Assembly (NCBI GenBank): GCA_003211755.1
Contig: QCRS01000009.1
Coordinates: 1-35,079 of the forward strand
Reading direction: 5' to 3'
Source: Prochlorococcus sp. AG-463-F15
Lineage (GTDB): Bacteria > Cyanobacteriota > Cyanobacteriia > PCC-6307 > Cyanobiaceae
Length of the DNA: 35,079 bases
This document shows positions 7,608-16,962 of this stretch, in pieces. Under the pieces are notes generated by a model, which was given only the letters and a program-made list of their open reading frames with translations, had not been told where the DNA came from and searched no databases. Numbering within the stretch: the first letter of the stretch is position 1; every line of letters starts with the position of its first letter. Both the position numbers and the translations under genes were made by a program.

Positions 7608-8865
7608 TTAAATTAGGGGCTTGATTTTGCTTTTGATTGCACTTAAAGCAATTGTAGCGACCCCTTGAGCAGTCAAATTTTTGGATGTTTTGATAGGGAA
7701 GCCGGTGATTCTTTCCCTAATGCGTCTCCATTGGGGATTTGGAGCACCGCCTCCAATGGTGACAATTCTTTGTGGAGGTGGTGCTCCAAATTCGATAAGT
7801 TTTTGCCAACTTTGACTTTCTATTCTCGCTAGGCCTTCAAGTATTCCATGCAGGTACAGTGCATCGCTTACAGGCCTTGGTTCTAGGATTGGTTCTAAAT
7901 TCGGATCATTAATAGGGAAACGTTCACCTTTAGAGGGCATCGGTCGAAGCTTGAGCCCACTATCTAGTTCTGGATTGATTTGTTGACTTAACTCGACAAT
8001 TGCCATATCACTAAAAAATTTTTTTAGTACGACGCCTCCTGAATTAGAGGCACCTCCACTGACCCAGCGGTTGAACAATCGATGATTGGTGATGCCCATG
8101 CCATTTATAGGGTTGTCGACAAAACGTTTAACCACAATTGTGCTGCCTAATACGGTTAATCCATCCTCTTCTTCTAGTTCTGCACTTAGGACTGCTGCAT
8201 TGGAGTCTGTAGTTCCAGCAATTATTAGGAGATCTTTAGGGAGCCCAAGTTTTTTTGCTTGTTGCTTTGTAAGAGTAGAGAGAACACTACCGCTTGAAAC
8301 TATTAGTGGTAATGATTTCTGCCATGAAATTGTCCCCAGGTTTGGAGGCCATGATTTTTTTTGGGGATCCCATCCCATTCGAATATTGTTGCCTTCTTCT
8401 CCCCATCGCCAGTGGCCAAGGAACCAACCAGTCATCCAGTCCGCTTGATGTCTCAATAATAGGTTTTGACCATATTGGCCTCTCAAGCGCAGGGCTCTTG
8501 CGAGGCTGCTATTAATGTTTGAGGCACTTCCACCTTCAGGAAGAATCGCGGCTAAAGCCTGCTCCTGCTCGTGACAGCAAATGTTATAAGGAAGCGCTTC
8601 CCCTAGTGGTTGACCTTTTTTGGTCACAGGCAAGAAGGGTTCCTGATGTTCCATCTATTGCACATGCCTTTAGGCATTTTTTAATTGAACTTGGAATTTC
8701 TTGAATCAGTATTGAAGTGCACTCTTTCCAGTCTTCACATACTGATAGCCCCCTTGAGTAGAGGGTCTGTGCAGTATGAATTAATTCTTTCCTGTCATTT
8801 ATTACCACGACGCGGACACCACTTGTTCCAAGGTCTATCCCCATCACCAGAGGAGGTGTTGTCAT
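7608..8865 (-). pseudogene. FGGY-family sugar (D-ribulose-type) kinase, single-base frameshift
   Basis: Two overlapping frames together make one carbohydrate kinase of the small cyanobacterial/plant FGGY group that includes the Synechococcus elongatus kinase SePSK, reported to act on D-ribulose. The N-terminal frame (8584-8865) has the ATP-binding GIDLGTSGVRVVV and AIDGTSGTLLACDQ. The C-terminal frame (7608-8654) has ADWMTG, AGTTDSNAAVL, LGSTIVVK, GGASNSGGV, GERFPINDP and the adenine-loop IGGGAPNP. The natural join is ...ACDQK-GQPLGEALPYN. The break lies at a run of six A (six T on the plus strand, near 8617); removing one A restores a continuous protein of 418 aa, the family length. No other damage is visible. 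It could be a true recent pseudogene, a slippage-expressed gene, or a sequencing error in the homopolymer. Confidence 0.75.
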
Positions 8866-8883
8866 AGGGATTCAGGTTTTGTT

Positions 8884-10131
8884 TTATTTATGGGATTGAC
8901 CACTGATGATCTTTTTAAGTGCTGCAGCTTTACTTGCAACATCTTCCCAGGGAAGATTGAGATCAGTTCTTCCGAAATGCCCATAGGCTGCAGTATCTCT
9001 ATAAAAACGACCACCTCGTTCCTTGGGTAGATTCCTGAGATTGAATTGTTCAATAATTGCGCCTGGACGTAGATCAAAGTTCTCTTTAACTAATTGAGTT
9101 AGCTCATTGTTAGTAAATTTCCCAGTCCCAAAAGTTTCTACAAGGATTGATACTGGCTTAGCTATTCCTATTGCATAACTAAGTTGGACTTCAGCTCGTT
9201 TTGCGAAGTTAGCTGCAACTATGCATTTTGCGACATATCGAGCAGCATATGCTGCTGATCGATCAACTTTTGTTGGGTCTTTGCCTGAAAATGCTCCACC
9301 TCCATGCCTTGCATAACCACCATATGTATCAACGATAATTTTTCGGCCAGTTAGGCCAGCATCTCCTTGAGGCCCCCCTACTACAAATTTCCCTGTGGGA
9401 TTAACCATAAACCTTGTTTCATGTGGTTTTGGTTTTAAAGGAAGATCAGAAGTTGCAGGCTCTACAACCTGTTCCCAGAGATCTTTTTCTATTCGATTTT
9501 TGATAGCTTCTTCGTTCTCGAGGCCTTCAATATTGGAGGTGTGTTGGGTTGAAATTAAGATTGTGTCGATTGCTATGGGTCTGTCATCTTCGTAAACAAC
9601 ACTGACTTGTGTCTTCCCATCTGGAAGGAGGTATTTCAACAAACCATGATGACGAACGTTTGCCAGTTTCCTTGCTAAACGGTGCGCCAAGCTAATAGGT
9701 AAAGGCATCAACTCTGGCGTTTCATCACATGCATAGCCAAACATGATCCCCTGATCTCCAGCGCCTATTTGGTCTAAAGGATCTTTTGAGTGATCATGAG
9801 TATCATCCACCCCTTGAGCAATATCTGGTGATTGTTGATCTAGAGCAATTAGAACTGCACAGCTATTAGCATCAAAACCTCCAGCACGTGCTCCTTCATA
9901 TCCAATTTCACTAATCACATTCCTCGCGAGCTTGATAAAGTCAACTTCTGCTTTTGAAGTCACTTCTCCGGTAATGAGGCACAAGCCTGTATTTACTACT
10001 GTCTCACAGGCAACTCTGCTATCCGGATCTTTAGCTAGAAGAGCATCTAGCACTGCATCACTAATCTGATCACAAATTTTGTCAGGGTGTCCCTCTGTGA
10101 CGGATTCCGAAGTGAAGACGTAATTACTCAT
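8884..10131 (-). CDS. metK: S-adenosylmethionine synthase
   Basis: Makes S-adenosylmethionine from methionine and ATP in the cytosol. The signature motifs are intact: [20 protein letters not shown] at the N-terminus, [15 protein letters not shown] in the middle, [20 protein letters not shown], and [19 protein letters not shown]. The length of about 415 aa is normal. I prefer the ATG at 10131 (protein starting SNYVFTSES) because family members start there; an in-frame ATG at 10140 would add three residues. The HAD phosphatase gene ends about 30 bases upstream, so the two may be co-transcribed with rpsA. The sugar kinase follows 18 bases downstream. Confidence 0.97.
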   Translation of the reverse strand: MSNYVFTSESVTEGHPDKICDQISDAVLDALLAKDPDSRVACETVVNTGLCLITGEVTSKAEVDFIKLARNVISEIGYEGARAGGFDANSCAVLIALDQQSPDIAQGVDDTHDHSKDPLDQIGAGDQGIMFGYACDETPELMPLPISLAHRLARKLANVRHHGLLKYLLPDGKTQVSVVYEDDRPIAIDTILISTQHTSNIEGLENEEAIKNRIEKDLWEQVVEPATSDLPLKPKPHETRFMVNPTGKFVVGGPQGDAGLTGRKIIVDTYGGYARHGGGAFSGKDPTKVDRSAAYAARYVAKCIVAANFAKRAEVQLSYAIGIAKPVSILVETFGTGKFTNNELTQLVKENFDLRPGAIIEQFNLRNLPKERGGRFYRDTAAYGHFGRTDLNLPWEDVASKAAALKKIISGQSHK

Positions 10132-10162
10132 TTGGACCATATTTAAAAGGAAGTTTAGTGTT

Positions 10163-10939
10163 TCATTGAATAGTTAGTTCATTCCAGTCGTGGACTAAGT
10201 GTTGGTGTTGGGTTAGATGTGGCTTTTTACTCCAGCCACCTGTATATCCAAGAGTTATTCCAACTCCTGATTGACGAGCCATTTGTAAATCTGAATCGGC
10301 ATCTCCAATGAGTGCACATTCAGAGGGGAGTAGTCGAAGGGTTTTACAGAGTTCTTGTACAGCAGCAGGATCAGGTTTGGATGGATAGTCATCAGCACTC
10401 CAAAAAGTACATACCATGTCTCTTAAATCATTTTGCGATAAGAAACTTTGTATCCCTAGTCGACTGTCGTTGCTTATAACTGCACAGATGACATTTCTTT
10501 TGTGAAGGCTTTGCAATGTGTTGGGAACTCCTGGTAGCAGAATTCTCTTCTTTGTACTCCCAGCAACGCCCCCGTCAAGCTCATCTACTATTTGAAAAAT
10601 CTGACGAGAAAGCTCTAATGCTTTAGGCCAGGTTTCACCTAAAAGGCAGAGAACAGTTGCTGTTGAGATCATATTGTTTTCACGTGATCCAATTGCAATA
10701 GTTCCATTAGGACTTATACCTTCATTGCTTAGTCCATAGGCAGCTGAAAGTAACTCCTGGAGTTCTCTGATCTCATGGCTACTTTTGCCATGATTGGTTA
10801 GTAGACGAGTGGCTTCTTTAACTCTTAACTGTGCTAGGTGGAACAGATGGCCTTCGCTATTTGAAAGGGTGCCATCTTTATCGAATAGCACCCCCTTAAC
10901 TGTGCCGATGGGTTTTCCCCTCAGCAAAAGAACTGGCAT
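10163..10939 (-). CDS. HAD-superfamily phosphatase
   Basis: A 258-aa haloacid dehalogenase-like hydrolase of the phosphoglycolate phosphatase type. Motif I is LFDKDGTLS with Asp20 and Asp22 as the nucleophile and general acid/base; motif II is VISNDS; motif III is the Lys of SKPDPAAV; motif IV is [10 protein letters not shown]. An alpha-helical cap of about 100 residues lies between motifs I and II. The substrate cannot be read from the sequence; phosphoglycolate is possible for a photosynthetic cell. It lies 14 bases after rpsA and shortly before metK on the same strand. Confidence 0.85.
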   Translation of the reverse strand: MPVLLLRGKPIGTVKGVLFDKDGTLSNSEGHLFHLAQLRVKEATRLLTNHGKSSHEIRELQELLSAAYGLSNEGISPNGTIAIGSRENNMISTATVLCLLGETWPKALELSRQIFQIVDELDGGVAGSTKKRILLPGVPNTLQSLHKRNVICAVISNDSRLGIQSFLSQNDLRDMVCTFWSADDYPSKPDPAAVQELCKTLRLLPSECALIGDADSDLQMARQSGVGITLGYTGGWSKKPHLTQHQHLVHDWNELTIQ

Positions 10940-10953
10940 TAAATTGATTTAGA

Positions 10954-12060
10954 TCATACGGTCATAACTGCTATTGGATCTTCTCCTTCCTCTGCTTGCT
11001 CAAGGAGCATTTGCTTATAACGAGCTGCCATTTCCTCTGCTTTATCAAAGACTTTTTGTGGATCTGTAAGCATGTCCCCAGGTTCAGGCTCAAGAGCTTT
11101 TGTTGATAAGGAAATTCGACCACGTTCAGCATCTAGATCGATAATCATTACCTTCATTTGATCATTTACATTGAGGACCGAGTGAGGTGTCTCAATGTGT
11201 TCATGGCTGATCTCTGAGATATGAAGTAGGCCACTTACTCCACCGATATCAATGAAAGCTCCATAAGGTTTTATGCCACGCACTGTGCCAATAACAACTT
11301 CACCTACTTCTAAACGATTCATTTTCCTTTCAACCAAGGCCCTCCGATGACTAAGAACTAGCCGGTTGCGCTCTTCATCAACTTCGAGAAACTTTAGGGG
11401 TAAGAAGTCTGCAACCAGTTCTTCTTTTGCTTTGCGGGTACTTATATGTGAACCAGGTATAAAGCCTCGAAGTCCTTCTACACGAACAAGAGCTCCACCT
11501 CGATTGGTAGCAAAGACTTCAGAGTAAATTGTGGCATCTTCTTTTTGGAGTTGACGCACTCTTTCCCATGCCCGTTGATATTCAATTCTTCGAATAGATA
11601 GTGATAATTGACCATCTTCATTCTCTTCACTCATGATGAAAAATTGTCTGATTTCTGCTGGCTGAAGTACGTCGCTTAACCCTTCAACGCGGTTTATAGA
11701 AACTTCTTGCATAGGCATAAAGGCTGCTGTTTTTGCCCCTATATCAATCATTGCCCCCTTGGACTCAAGAGCAAAAACAGTGCCGTTGACAATGTCACCT
11801 GGCTTAAAGTTGTAATCGTATTTGCTTAAAAGCGAGGCAAATTCATCAATTGTGAATCCAGCACCATCTAAATCTTTTTTGTTGACCCTGCTACTTGGGT
11901 CATCGGCTGTTGGAACATCAGCAGGGATATTTGGCTCTTCTTCAGGGACCTCAGCATTTGCAATATCAGAATTCTCAGCCACTGCAACGGAATTCTGATC
12001 TGATTCGCTTATTTCTTCTGAATTGGATTCTTGATTGGTTTCTGTTGAGTTAACAGACAT
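10954..12060 (-). CDS. rpsA: 30S ribosomal protein S1
   Basis: Binds mRNA on the small ribosomal subunit. It has 368 aa, the short cyanobacterial form with three S1 RNA-binding domains. The first begins near residue 86 (FKPGDIVNGTVFALESKGAM), the second near 170 (ATNRGGALVRVEGLRGFIPG), and the third near 250 (VGEVVIGTVRGIKPYGAFID). The first 60 residues are a low-complexity acidic Ser/Glu/Asn extension. It starts at ATG 12060 and is followed closely by the HAD phosphatase and metK. A hairpin-forming leader lies upstream (12099-12126). Confidence 0.95.
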   Translation of the reverse strand: MSVNSTETNQESNSEEISESDQNSVAVAENSDIANAEVPEEEPNIPADVPTADDPSSRVNKKDLDGAGFTIDEFASLLSKYDYNFKPGDIVNGTVFALESKGAMIDIGAKTAAFMPMQEVSINRVEGLSDVLQPAEIRQFFIMSEENEDGQLSLSIRRIEYQRAWERVRQLQKEDATIYSEVFATNRGGALVRVEGLRGFIPGSHISTRKAKEELVADFLPLKFLEVDEERNRLVLSHRRALVERKMNRLEVGEVVIGTVRGIKPYGAFIDIGGVSGLLHISEISHEHIETPHSVLNVNDQMKVMIIDLDAERGRISLSTKALEPEPGDMLTDPQKVFDKAEEMAARYKQMLLEQAEEGEDPIAVMTV

Positions 12061-12098
12061 GGTGCTTTAGCGGTCTGCCCTTGAGCAGTGCGAAGGAG

Positions 12099-12126
12099 TT
12101 CCGAATAGCCCGCCTGCCTTTCGGAA
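12099..12126 (-). promoter_or_regulatory. hairpin in the rpsA leader
   Basis: TTCCGAA and TTCGGAA form a perfect 7-bp stem around a 14-base G/C-rich loop, about 40 bases upstream of the rpsA start codon. Its position in the leader would suit control of S1 synthesis, but no such element is known to me for this gene. It could equally be part of the nrdR/rpsA spacer. Confidence 0.3.
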
Positions 12127-12160
12127 TGATTGTGCCACTCTACAGATATGAGCCTCCGAC

Positions 12161-12637
12161 TTAAAGAACGTTGGCTAATTGTCCTTTTTTAGTATTAAAG
12201 GTTTCGAGGGTCTCTACGAAATCATTAATTCCATGAAATTGCCTATAAACCGATGCGAAGCGAACATATGCAACTTCGCTAATACCTTTTAAGTGATCTA
12301 GTACCATTTCGCCTATTTCTGAACTATGAACCTCTCGAATACTTCGTTGTTGGAGTTGAAGCTCAAGCTCATCAACTATTGATTTCACTTTGTTGCTTTG
12401 AATTGAAGTCTTCTCACAAGCTCTTGTTAGCCCAATGAGAAGTTTACTTCTATTAAATATTTCTCTGCTTCCATTTCTCTTTAAAACAGTTATTGGCGCA
12501 CTTTCTACCCTTTCATAGGTAGTGAAGCGAAAGTCGCAATTCAGGCATTCACGCCTCCTTCTTACGCTTCTACCTGCGTCTGCTGAGCGTGATTCGAGAA
12601 CCCTGCTATCTGTGTTTTGGCATGAGGGGCATTGCAT
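12161..12637 (-). CDS. nrdR: transcriptional repressor NrdR
   Basis: Zinc-ribbon plus ATP-cone repressor that senses ATP/dATP and controls ribonucleotide reductase genes. It has 158 aa, the normal size. The zinc ribbon is formed by Cys3, Cys6, Cys31 and Cys34, with the basic patch RSVRRRREC and then [10 protein letters not shown]. The ATP-cone follows from about residue 48 ([19 protein letters not shown]) to about 140 ([13 protein letters not shown]). It starts at ATG 12637. In this group of organisms it commonly sits downstream of psbB-psbT, as here, but a strong terminator separates them. Confidence 0.95.
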   Translation of the reverse strand: MQCPSCQNTDSRVLESRSADAGRSVRRRRECLNCDFRFTTYERVESAPITVLKRNGSREIFNRSKLLIGLTRACEKTSIQSNKVKSIVDELELQLQQRSIREVHSSEIGEMVLDHLKGISEVAYVRFASVYRQFHGINDFVETLETFNTKKGQLANVL

Positions 12638-12805
12638 ACTTGCCCTATCTATTCAAAGGTAATTATCCTTACTGTATACATTTATTAGTCTTCTGAGAAG
12701 GGCTTGAGTTATTTATACGTGTAGAAAATAGTTTTAGATATCCTTTTTTAGGGAGTTAAGCGGTAGATATTCCTTTTGTTAGATGATTTTTATGAGATAT
12801 AGAAC

Positions 12806-12840
12806 AAAAAAAAAAGCTCCACTTATGTGGAGCTTTTTTT
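12806..12840 (-). terminator. rho-independent terminator after psbT
   Basis: AGCTCCAC-TTAT-GTGGAGCT, an 8-bp perfect stem flanked by an A-run on one side and a T-run on the other, lies directly after the psbT stop. Read leftwards it ends the psbB-psbT transcript. The symmetry means it could also work rightwards. Confidence 0.9.
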
Positions 12841-12841
12841 G

Positions 12842-12937
12842 TTATTTGTTAAATTTCGGCGGATCGCGGAATGCGACGCAGAAAAACAATGTGACAAGCG
12901 CTAAGGCTGTGATGAGGGTGTAGGTGAATGCTTCCAT
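12842..12937 (-). CDS. psbT: photosystem II protein T
   Basis: A 31-aa single-span thylakoid membrane subunit at the photosystem II dimer interface. The translation starts [20 protein letters not shown] and ends in the family tail [10 protein letters not shown]. It starts at ATG 12937, about 40 bases downstream of the psbB stop on the same strand, the usual arrangement. A strong hairpin terminator begins right after its stop codon. Confidence 0.95.
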   Translation of the reverse strand: MEAFTYTLITALALVTLFFCVAFRDPPKFNK

Positions 12938-12976
12938 AAAAAGTGTTAGGTATCAGAGCTTGAGAGTGTCCTGATA

Positions 12977-14536
12977 TTAGGCACGTCCAGGAACACGACG
13001 TGTAGATTCGTCTCCAAGTTTCTTGAATAGACCGAATTCCACTTGATCGCCGAGGTCTGGATCGATACCAGCGAAGACATCGCCGTAAAGAGATCTTGAT
13101 GCATGCCACCAGTGGCCAAACAGATAGAGGAGTCCAAAACAGAGGTGAGACCAAGCAAACCAAGTTCTAGGACCACTTCTGAAGACACCGTCTGACTTGT
13201 AGCGATCTCTATCAAACTTGAAGGATTCTCCTAGCTGAGCTTTACGGGCTAGACGCTTAACGACTACAGGGTCAGTAAAGGTTTGACCGTTGAGTTGGCC
13301 ACCGTAAATAGTTGCGGAAACTCCAGTTTGTTCGATTGAATACTTTGCTTCAGCACGACGGAATGGAATGTCTGCACGGACAACACCGTCTTGGTCTTCA
13401 AGTACTACAGGGAAGTTCTCGAAGAAGTTGGGAATTCTGCGAACTTCCAAATCATTCCCATCTTTGTCAGTAAAGCCAATATGGCCTTGCCAACCAGTTG
13501 GGAGCCCATCACCATTAACCATTGCCCCAGGTCTGAACAAACCACCCTTTGCTGGGCTGTTGCCAACGTAGTCATAGAAGGCAAGTTTCTCGGGTATAGC
13601 GCCATAGGCTTCTGCCTTGCTAGCCCCGTCAGCTATTGAAGCTTCTACTCTCCGGTTGATTTCGTTCTTGAAGTAATTGCTGTCCCACTGATAACGGGTT
13701 GGACCGTAAAGTTCAACAGGAGTACTAGCTGTTCCATACCACATGGTGTAAGCAACAATAATGCTTACAAAGTGGGTTGCAGCCAATGCACTAGAGAGAG
13801 CTCCTTCTAGGTTGCCGATTTTCAAAGTTCTATACAACCTTTCCCCTGGGCGGTTGAAAATGTGCCAATGACCTCCAACTACTCCTAGGAGACCAGCACC
13901 AATATGGTTCGCAACAATTCCGCCAGGGTTGAATGGGTTGAAGCCAGCTGCTCCCCAAACAGGTTCAATTTTTTCTACGTGACCAGTTAATCCGTAAGGA
14001 TCAGATACCCATAGGCCAACAAATTGTGAGCAATGGCCTAACCCAAACCAGAAACAAATTGTCCCTGCAAGAGTTAAGTGAATACCAAAGATCCTTGGAA
14101 GGTCTAGGGCAGATTCACCTGTACGAGAATCTTCCCAAAGTTCAAGATCCCAGTAAGTCCAGTGCCAAATGGCTGCCAATATCAGCAGGCCACTTAAAAA
14201 GATATGGGCTACGGCAACACCTTCAAAGGTGCAATAAGGGAGTGCCTTACCCCAGAAACCCAATGCATCAAAGTCAAATGAGCCAACTCCACCGGTGATA
14301 TCCCAGCCACTCCAGCTGCTTGTTACACCCAGTCTTGCTGTCATTGGCATGACATACATGCCTTGACGCCACATTGGGTTCAGGACTGGGTCGGTGGGGT
14401 CAAAGATGGCCAGCTCATATAGGAGCATGGAGCCGGCCCAGCCGGCTAACAAAGCTGTGTGCATGAGGTGCACGGCCAGGAGTCGGCCGGGGTCGTTGAG
14501 AACGACGGTGTGCACCCGATACCAGGGCAATCCCAT
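12977..14536 (-). CDS. psbB: photosystem II chlorophyll-binding protein CP47
   Basis: Inner antenna of photosystem II in the thylakoid membrane; it binds chlorophyll and passes energy to the D1/D2 core. It has 519 aa and six membrane spans. The N-terminus [20 protein letters not shown] is diagnostic, as are the chlorophyll-ligand His residues in the spans ([55 protein letters not shown]). The large lumenal loop lies between the last two spans (residues about 255-445). It is transcribed leftwards with psbT. The protein ends in a polar tail, [12 protein letters not shown]. Confidence 0.99.
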   Translation of the reverse strand: MGLPWYRVHTVVLNDPGRLLAVHLMHTALLAGWAGSMLLYELAIFDPTDPVLNPMWRQGMYVMPMTARLGVTSSWSGWDITGGVGSFDFDALGFWGKALPYCTFEGVAVAHIFLSGLLILAAIWHWTYWDLELWEDSRTGESALDLPRIFGIHLTLAGTICFWFGLGHCSQFVGLWVSDPYGLTGHVEKIEPVWGAAGFNPFNPGGIVANHIGAGLLGVVGGHWHIFNRPGERLYRTLKIGNLEGALSSALAATHFVSIIVAYTMWYGTASTPVELYGPTRYQWDSNYFKNEINRRVEASIADGASKAEAYGAIPEKLAFYDYVGNSPAKGGLFRPGAMVNGDGLPTGWQGHIGFTDKDGNDLEVRRIPNFFENFPVVLEDQDGVVRADIPFRRAEAKYSIEQTGVSATIYGGQLNGQTFTDPVVVKRLARKAQLGESFKFDRDRYKSDGVFRSGPRTWFAWSHLCFGLLYLFGHWWHASRSLYGDVFAGIDPDLGDQVEFGLFKKLGDESTRRVPGRA

Positions 14537-15259
14537 GGGCTCAGATTTCGTGAAACGAAGCTGCTCAATGCAGCTAGACCCGACGATCGTAAAGCTTCTC
14601 CCTTTATCTAAGGGCGATGTTGTCGTCAGCTGAAATGTCTAGTGACACTTATGACGGCCAGAAATAAGCTTTATTCTCGTTGGGGAGCAGTGTTTCCAAT
14701 GTTTATAGCCTTGAAGAATATTTGGTCACAAATCGCAATGCCATCTTCATAAAAGCGTTCTTGGGCTTTCCTATCCGACGAGCGATCGCTTTTTTAATTG
14801 TCCTCTCACATCAAATCAAGATTGATTGAGGTTTTGGTTAGATGGAGTTTTTTGAATGCATCAAGCTTTTTTGGATTCTTCTAATCAGTCTGTTTAGTTA
14901 ATTGCAAAGATCTAACTTTCAGTGCGGTTCAGATCAGTAGCTCAATTGATTAGCTAGTGGATATAGGCCATTGATCCATATGGATTAATGGATGATGATG
15001 GGTTGTTGGAGTTTATTTATTCATAGGGACGTGACTTTTGGTAGTTACAAATGCCTCTTCCAAATAATTACTAATTTTCAAATTTCTGGTTTTGGCTCAC
15101 CTACTTAATTGTGCTGCTGCTTAGGGCTTTAGGGTAGTTCAGTACCTGAAACCACTCTTTGGAGTGCTCTTTTCTTGCAAAGCCGGATGAAGAGCCCTGT
15201 CATGAATCACGCTTATAGTGCCTGTAAGTGATAGCTTCTCTGAGTAACCATTCGTCTCA
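14537..15259. other. 720-bp intergenic region between psbB and psbM
   Basis: Divergent promoter region for psbB (leftward) and psbM (rightward). I find no convincing gene on either strand; the longest start-to-stop frames are tiny (for example 19 codons at 14842-14901). It holds a GCGATCGC octamer (14782-14789) and a 24-bp near-palindrome (14968-14991). It is long for a genome this compact. Confidence 0.6.
14968..14991. promoter_or_regulatory. 24-bp near-perfect palindrome between psbB and psbM
   Basis: CCATT-G-ATCCAT and ATGGAT-T-AATGG are mirror halves with one G/T mismatch and no spacer. The 12-bp core ATCCATATGGAT is a perfect palindrome. It is a candidate binding site for a dimeric regulator; no known site is recognised. 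Confidence 0.4.
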
Positions 15260-15412
15260 ATGGAAACCACCAATTTTGGCGCTGCCGCCACCCTGCTTTT
15301 TGTTGCTGTTCCAGTGCTCTTTCTCCTTGGGACCTTTCTAGTTACCCAGACAGGAGAGAAGTCGAGTTTCTTCTCATCAAAAGGAAAGGGCAAAATAGGC
15401 CCAACCTTGTAA
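15260..15412 (+). CDS. psbM: photosystem II protein M
   Basis: A 50-aa single-span photosystem II subunit at the dimer interface. It begins METTNFGAAATLLFVAVPVL, followed by the rest of the membrane span (FLLGTFLVTQ), then a Ser/Lys-rich extension (GEKSSFFSSKGKGKIGP). Typical PsbM is about 34-36 aa; this longer polar tail is a form I associate with Prochlorococcus and supports the organism call. The ATG is at 15260. An antisense 84-codon frame across the same bases is a shadow. Confidence 0.93.
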   Translation: METTNFGAAATLLFVAVPVLFLLGTFLVTQTGEKSSFFSSKGKGKIGPTL

Positions 15413-15590
15413 TGATGAATTTTGCTTTAGAAGCAAAGTAAAAGCTCTTCTTCAAGATTTCACGAGGTCAAAGCATCAGGCTCAAACGGGCTTATATGTT
15501 GATGCTTATTTTTATTCCTTCTGGATATTTTTGTTTACTTCCTCATAACTACTATTAATTGTTTCTTTGAGCTAATTGATTAGACCAATC

Positions 15591-16031
15591 GTGATTGATA
15601 GAGCAGTTTTGAATCCATGGAAGCTCAATAAGTGTGTCTTACCTCAGCACACTGATCATGCAGGTGTCATGTGGCATGGGGCTTATCTCAGTTGGTTGGA
15701 AGAGGCACGAATTGAGGCATTAGATCAAGTTGGCTTGCCTTATAAGGAACTTTCAGATCAGGGGTTTGAGATGCCAGTTGTTGGTCTGAAAATTAATTAC
15801 ATCAGAGCACTTCTACATGGGGAAACAGTTTTATTAGAGAGTCATTCTTTGCCAAGACGACTTGCTCGTTGGCCTTGGATAACAAAGTTTTTGCGTGATG
15901 GTGATTTGGTCGCAGAGGCAAATGTGGATTTAGTTTTGGTAAGAAGAGTTGGTAAAGAGCATCATTTGATTAGGAATATTCCAAATAAGATTTCAACTTA
16001 TTTGCTAAAACTTCAGTTTGGGCCAAATTGA
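15591..16031 (+). CDS. 4-hydroxybenzoyl-CoA-type (hotdog) thioesterase
   Basis: Hotdog-fold acyl-CoA thioesterase of the YbgC/4HBT type. The active-site region is HTDHAGVMWHGAYLSWLEEA, with the conserved Asp followed by AGVMWHG; MPVVGLKINYIRALLHGE is the typical central strand pair. It has about 146-151 aa, a usual length. I chose GTG 15591; a TTG at 15576 is in frame and possible. Substrate is unknown; in cyanobacteria related proteins hydrolyse 1,4-dihydroxy-2-naphthoyl-CoA for phylloquinone, but this one need not. prmC follows 39 bases downstream. Confidence 0.82.
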   Translation: MIDRAVLNPWKLNKCVLPQHTDHAGVMWHGAYLSWLEEARIEALDQVGLPYKELSDQGFEMPVVGLKINYIRALLHGETVLLESHSLPRRLARWPWITKFLRDGDLVAEANVDLVLVRRVGKEHHLIRNIPNKISTYLLKLQFGPN

Positions 16032-16070
16032 TATTCAGCATTATTTGGTTGGCAACTTTACTGTCTCCTT

Positions 16071-16943
16071 ATGGCACTCCTAGAGTCTTCGGGTGAAGAA
16101 GTTTTGCTCTGGAGAAGAGAGCTTCTGACTAAAGGAGGTAGGGCTGTTGACCTTGACTGGCTTTTAGATATTGGGGGTGGAGTGCGTTGGAGCAGACTTC
16201 AACAAATACATTTTGATCCAAGTTGCAAATTGATTCTTGAGCAATCCTTAGATCATTTGGCAATTATCTGGCAAGAGCATTTAGATAATCAAATTCCACT
16301 CCAGCATCTTTTGGGTCGATGTCCTTGGAGGGATTTTGAACTAGAGATTAGTTCTGCTGCTCTCATACCTCGTCAAGAGACAGAACTATTGATGGACTTG
16401 GCTTTGCAGAGATTTGACCGTGGATTTTCCGGCCTTTGGGCTGACCTTGGCACCGGGTCAGGAGCTCTTGCGGTTGCCCTCGCTAGATCTTTCCCTAATG
16501 CAGTAGGTCATGCTGTTGACTTGAGTGATGAAGCTTTATCTCTTGCACAAAGAAATTTGAAGCGATTAGCGCCTAAGGCGTCAGTTGACTTTCATTTAGG
16601 TAGTTGGTGGGAACCTTTAAAGTCTTGCTGGGGAGCAATTGGATTGGTATTAGCAAACCCTCCTTATATCCCAACTGCTGTTGTCCATCAACTAGAACCA
16701 ATAGTCAGGCAAAATGAGCCATACTTAGCTCTATGTGGTGGACCTGATGGCCTAAATGCTTGTCGAGAAATTGTAAATAGTTCGTCTAATGCTCTTTCTC
16801 CAGGCGGTTGGTTGATTATTGAGCATCATCATGACCAAAGTGATGATGTTTTGACTCTTATGAGTAAAACAGGCTTGAAAGATGTTGCTTTTGAGACTGA
16901 CTTAAATGGCATAAAGCGCTTCGCTTTGGGGCGAAATCCATAA
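16071..16943 (+). CDS. prmC: release factor glutamine methyltransferase
   Basis: Methylates the Gln of the GGQ motif in peptide release factors, using S-adenosylmethionine. The SAM-binding motif is DLGTGSG (residues 125-131), and the catalytic motif is NPPY (residues 196-199), diagnostic for this family. The N-terminal helical domain carries QIPLQHLLGRCPWRDFELEI and the LIPRQETELL motif. It has 290 aa, normal length, from ATG 16071. The Sua5/YrdC gene follows after 19 bases, so translation factors are grouped here. Confidence 0.93.
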   Translation: MALLESSGEEVLLWRRELLTKGGRAVDLDWLLDIGGGVRWSRLQQIHFDPSCKLILEQSLDHLAIIWQEHLDNQIPLQHLLGRCPWRDFELEISSAALIPRQETELLMDLALQRFDRGFSGLWADLGTGSGALAVALARSFPNAVGHAVDLSDEALSLAQRNLKRLAPKASVDFHLGSWWEPLKSCWGAIGLVLANPPYIPTAVVHQLEPIVRQNEPYLALCGGPDGLNACREIVNSSSNALSPGGWLIIEHHHDQSDDVLTLMSKTGLKDVAFETDLNGIKRFALGRNP

Positions 16944-16962
16944 AATCTTAAGTATAAAAAGG

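Noticed and set aside
8584-8654. Programmed -1 ribosomal frameshift in the sugar kinase
   Set aside because: The zero-frame codons at the A-run do not form the X XXY YYZ heptamer, and the shift needed is +1.
14842-14901. 19-codon hydrophobic frame between psbB and psbM, possible tiny photosystem subunit
   Set aside because: Its sequence matches no small photosystem or b6f subunit I know, and frames of this size occur by chance in AT-rich DNA.
15139-15393. 84-codon leftward frame between psbB and the thioesterase
   Set aside because: It lies opposite psbM, whose sequence is unmistakable; it is a shadow.
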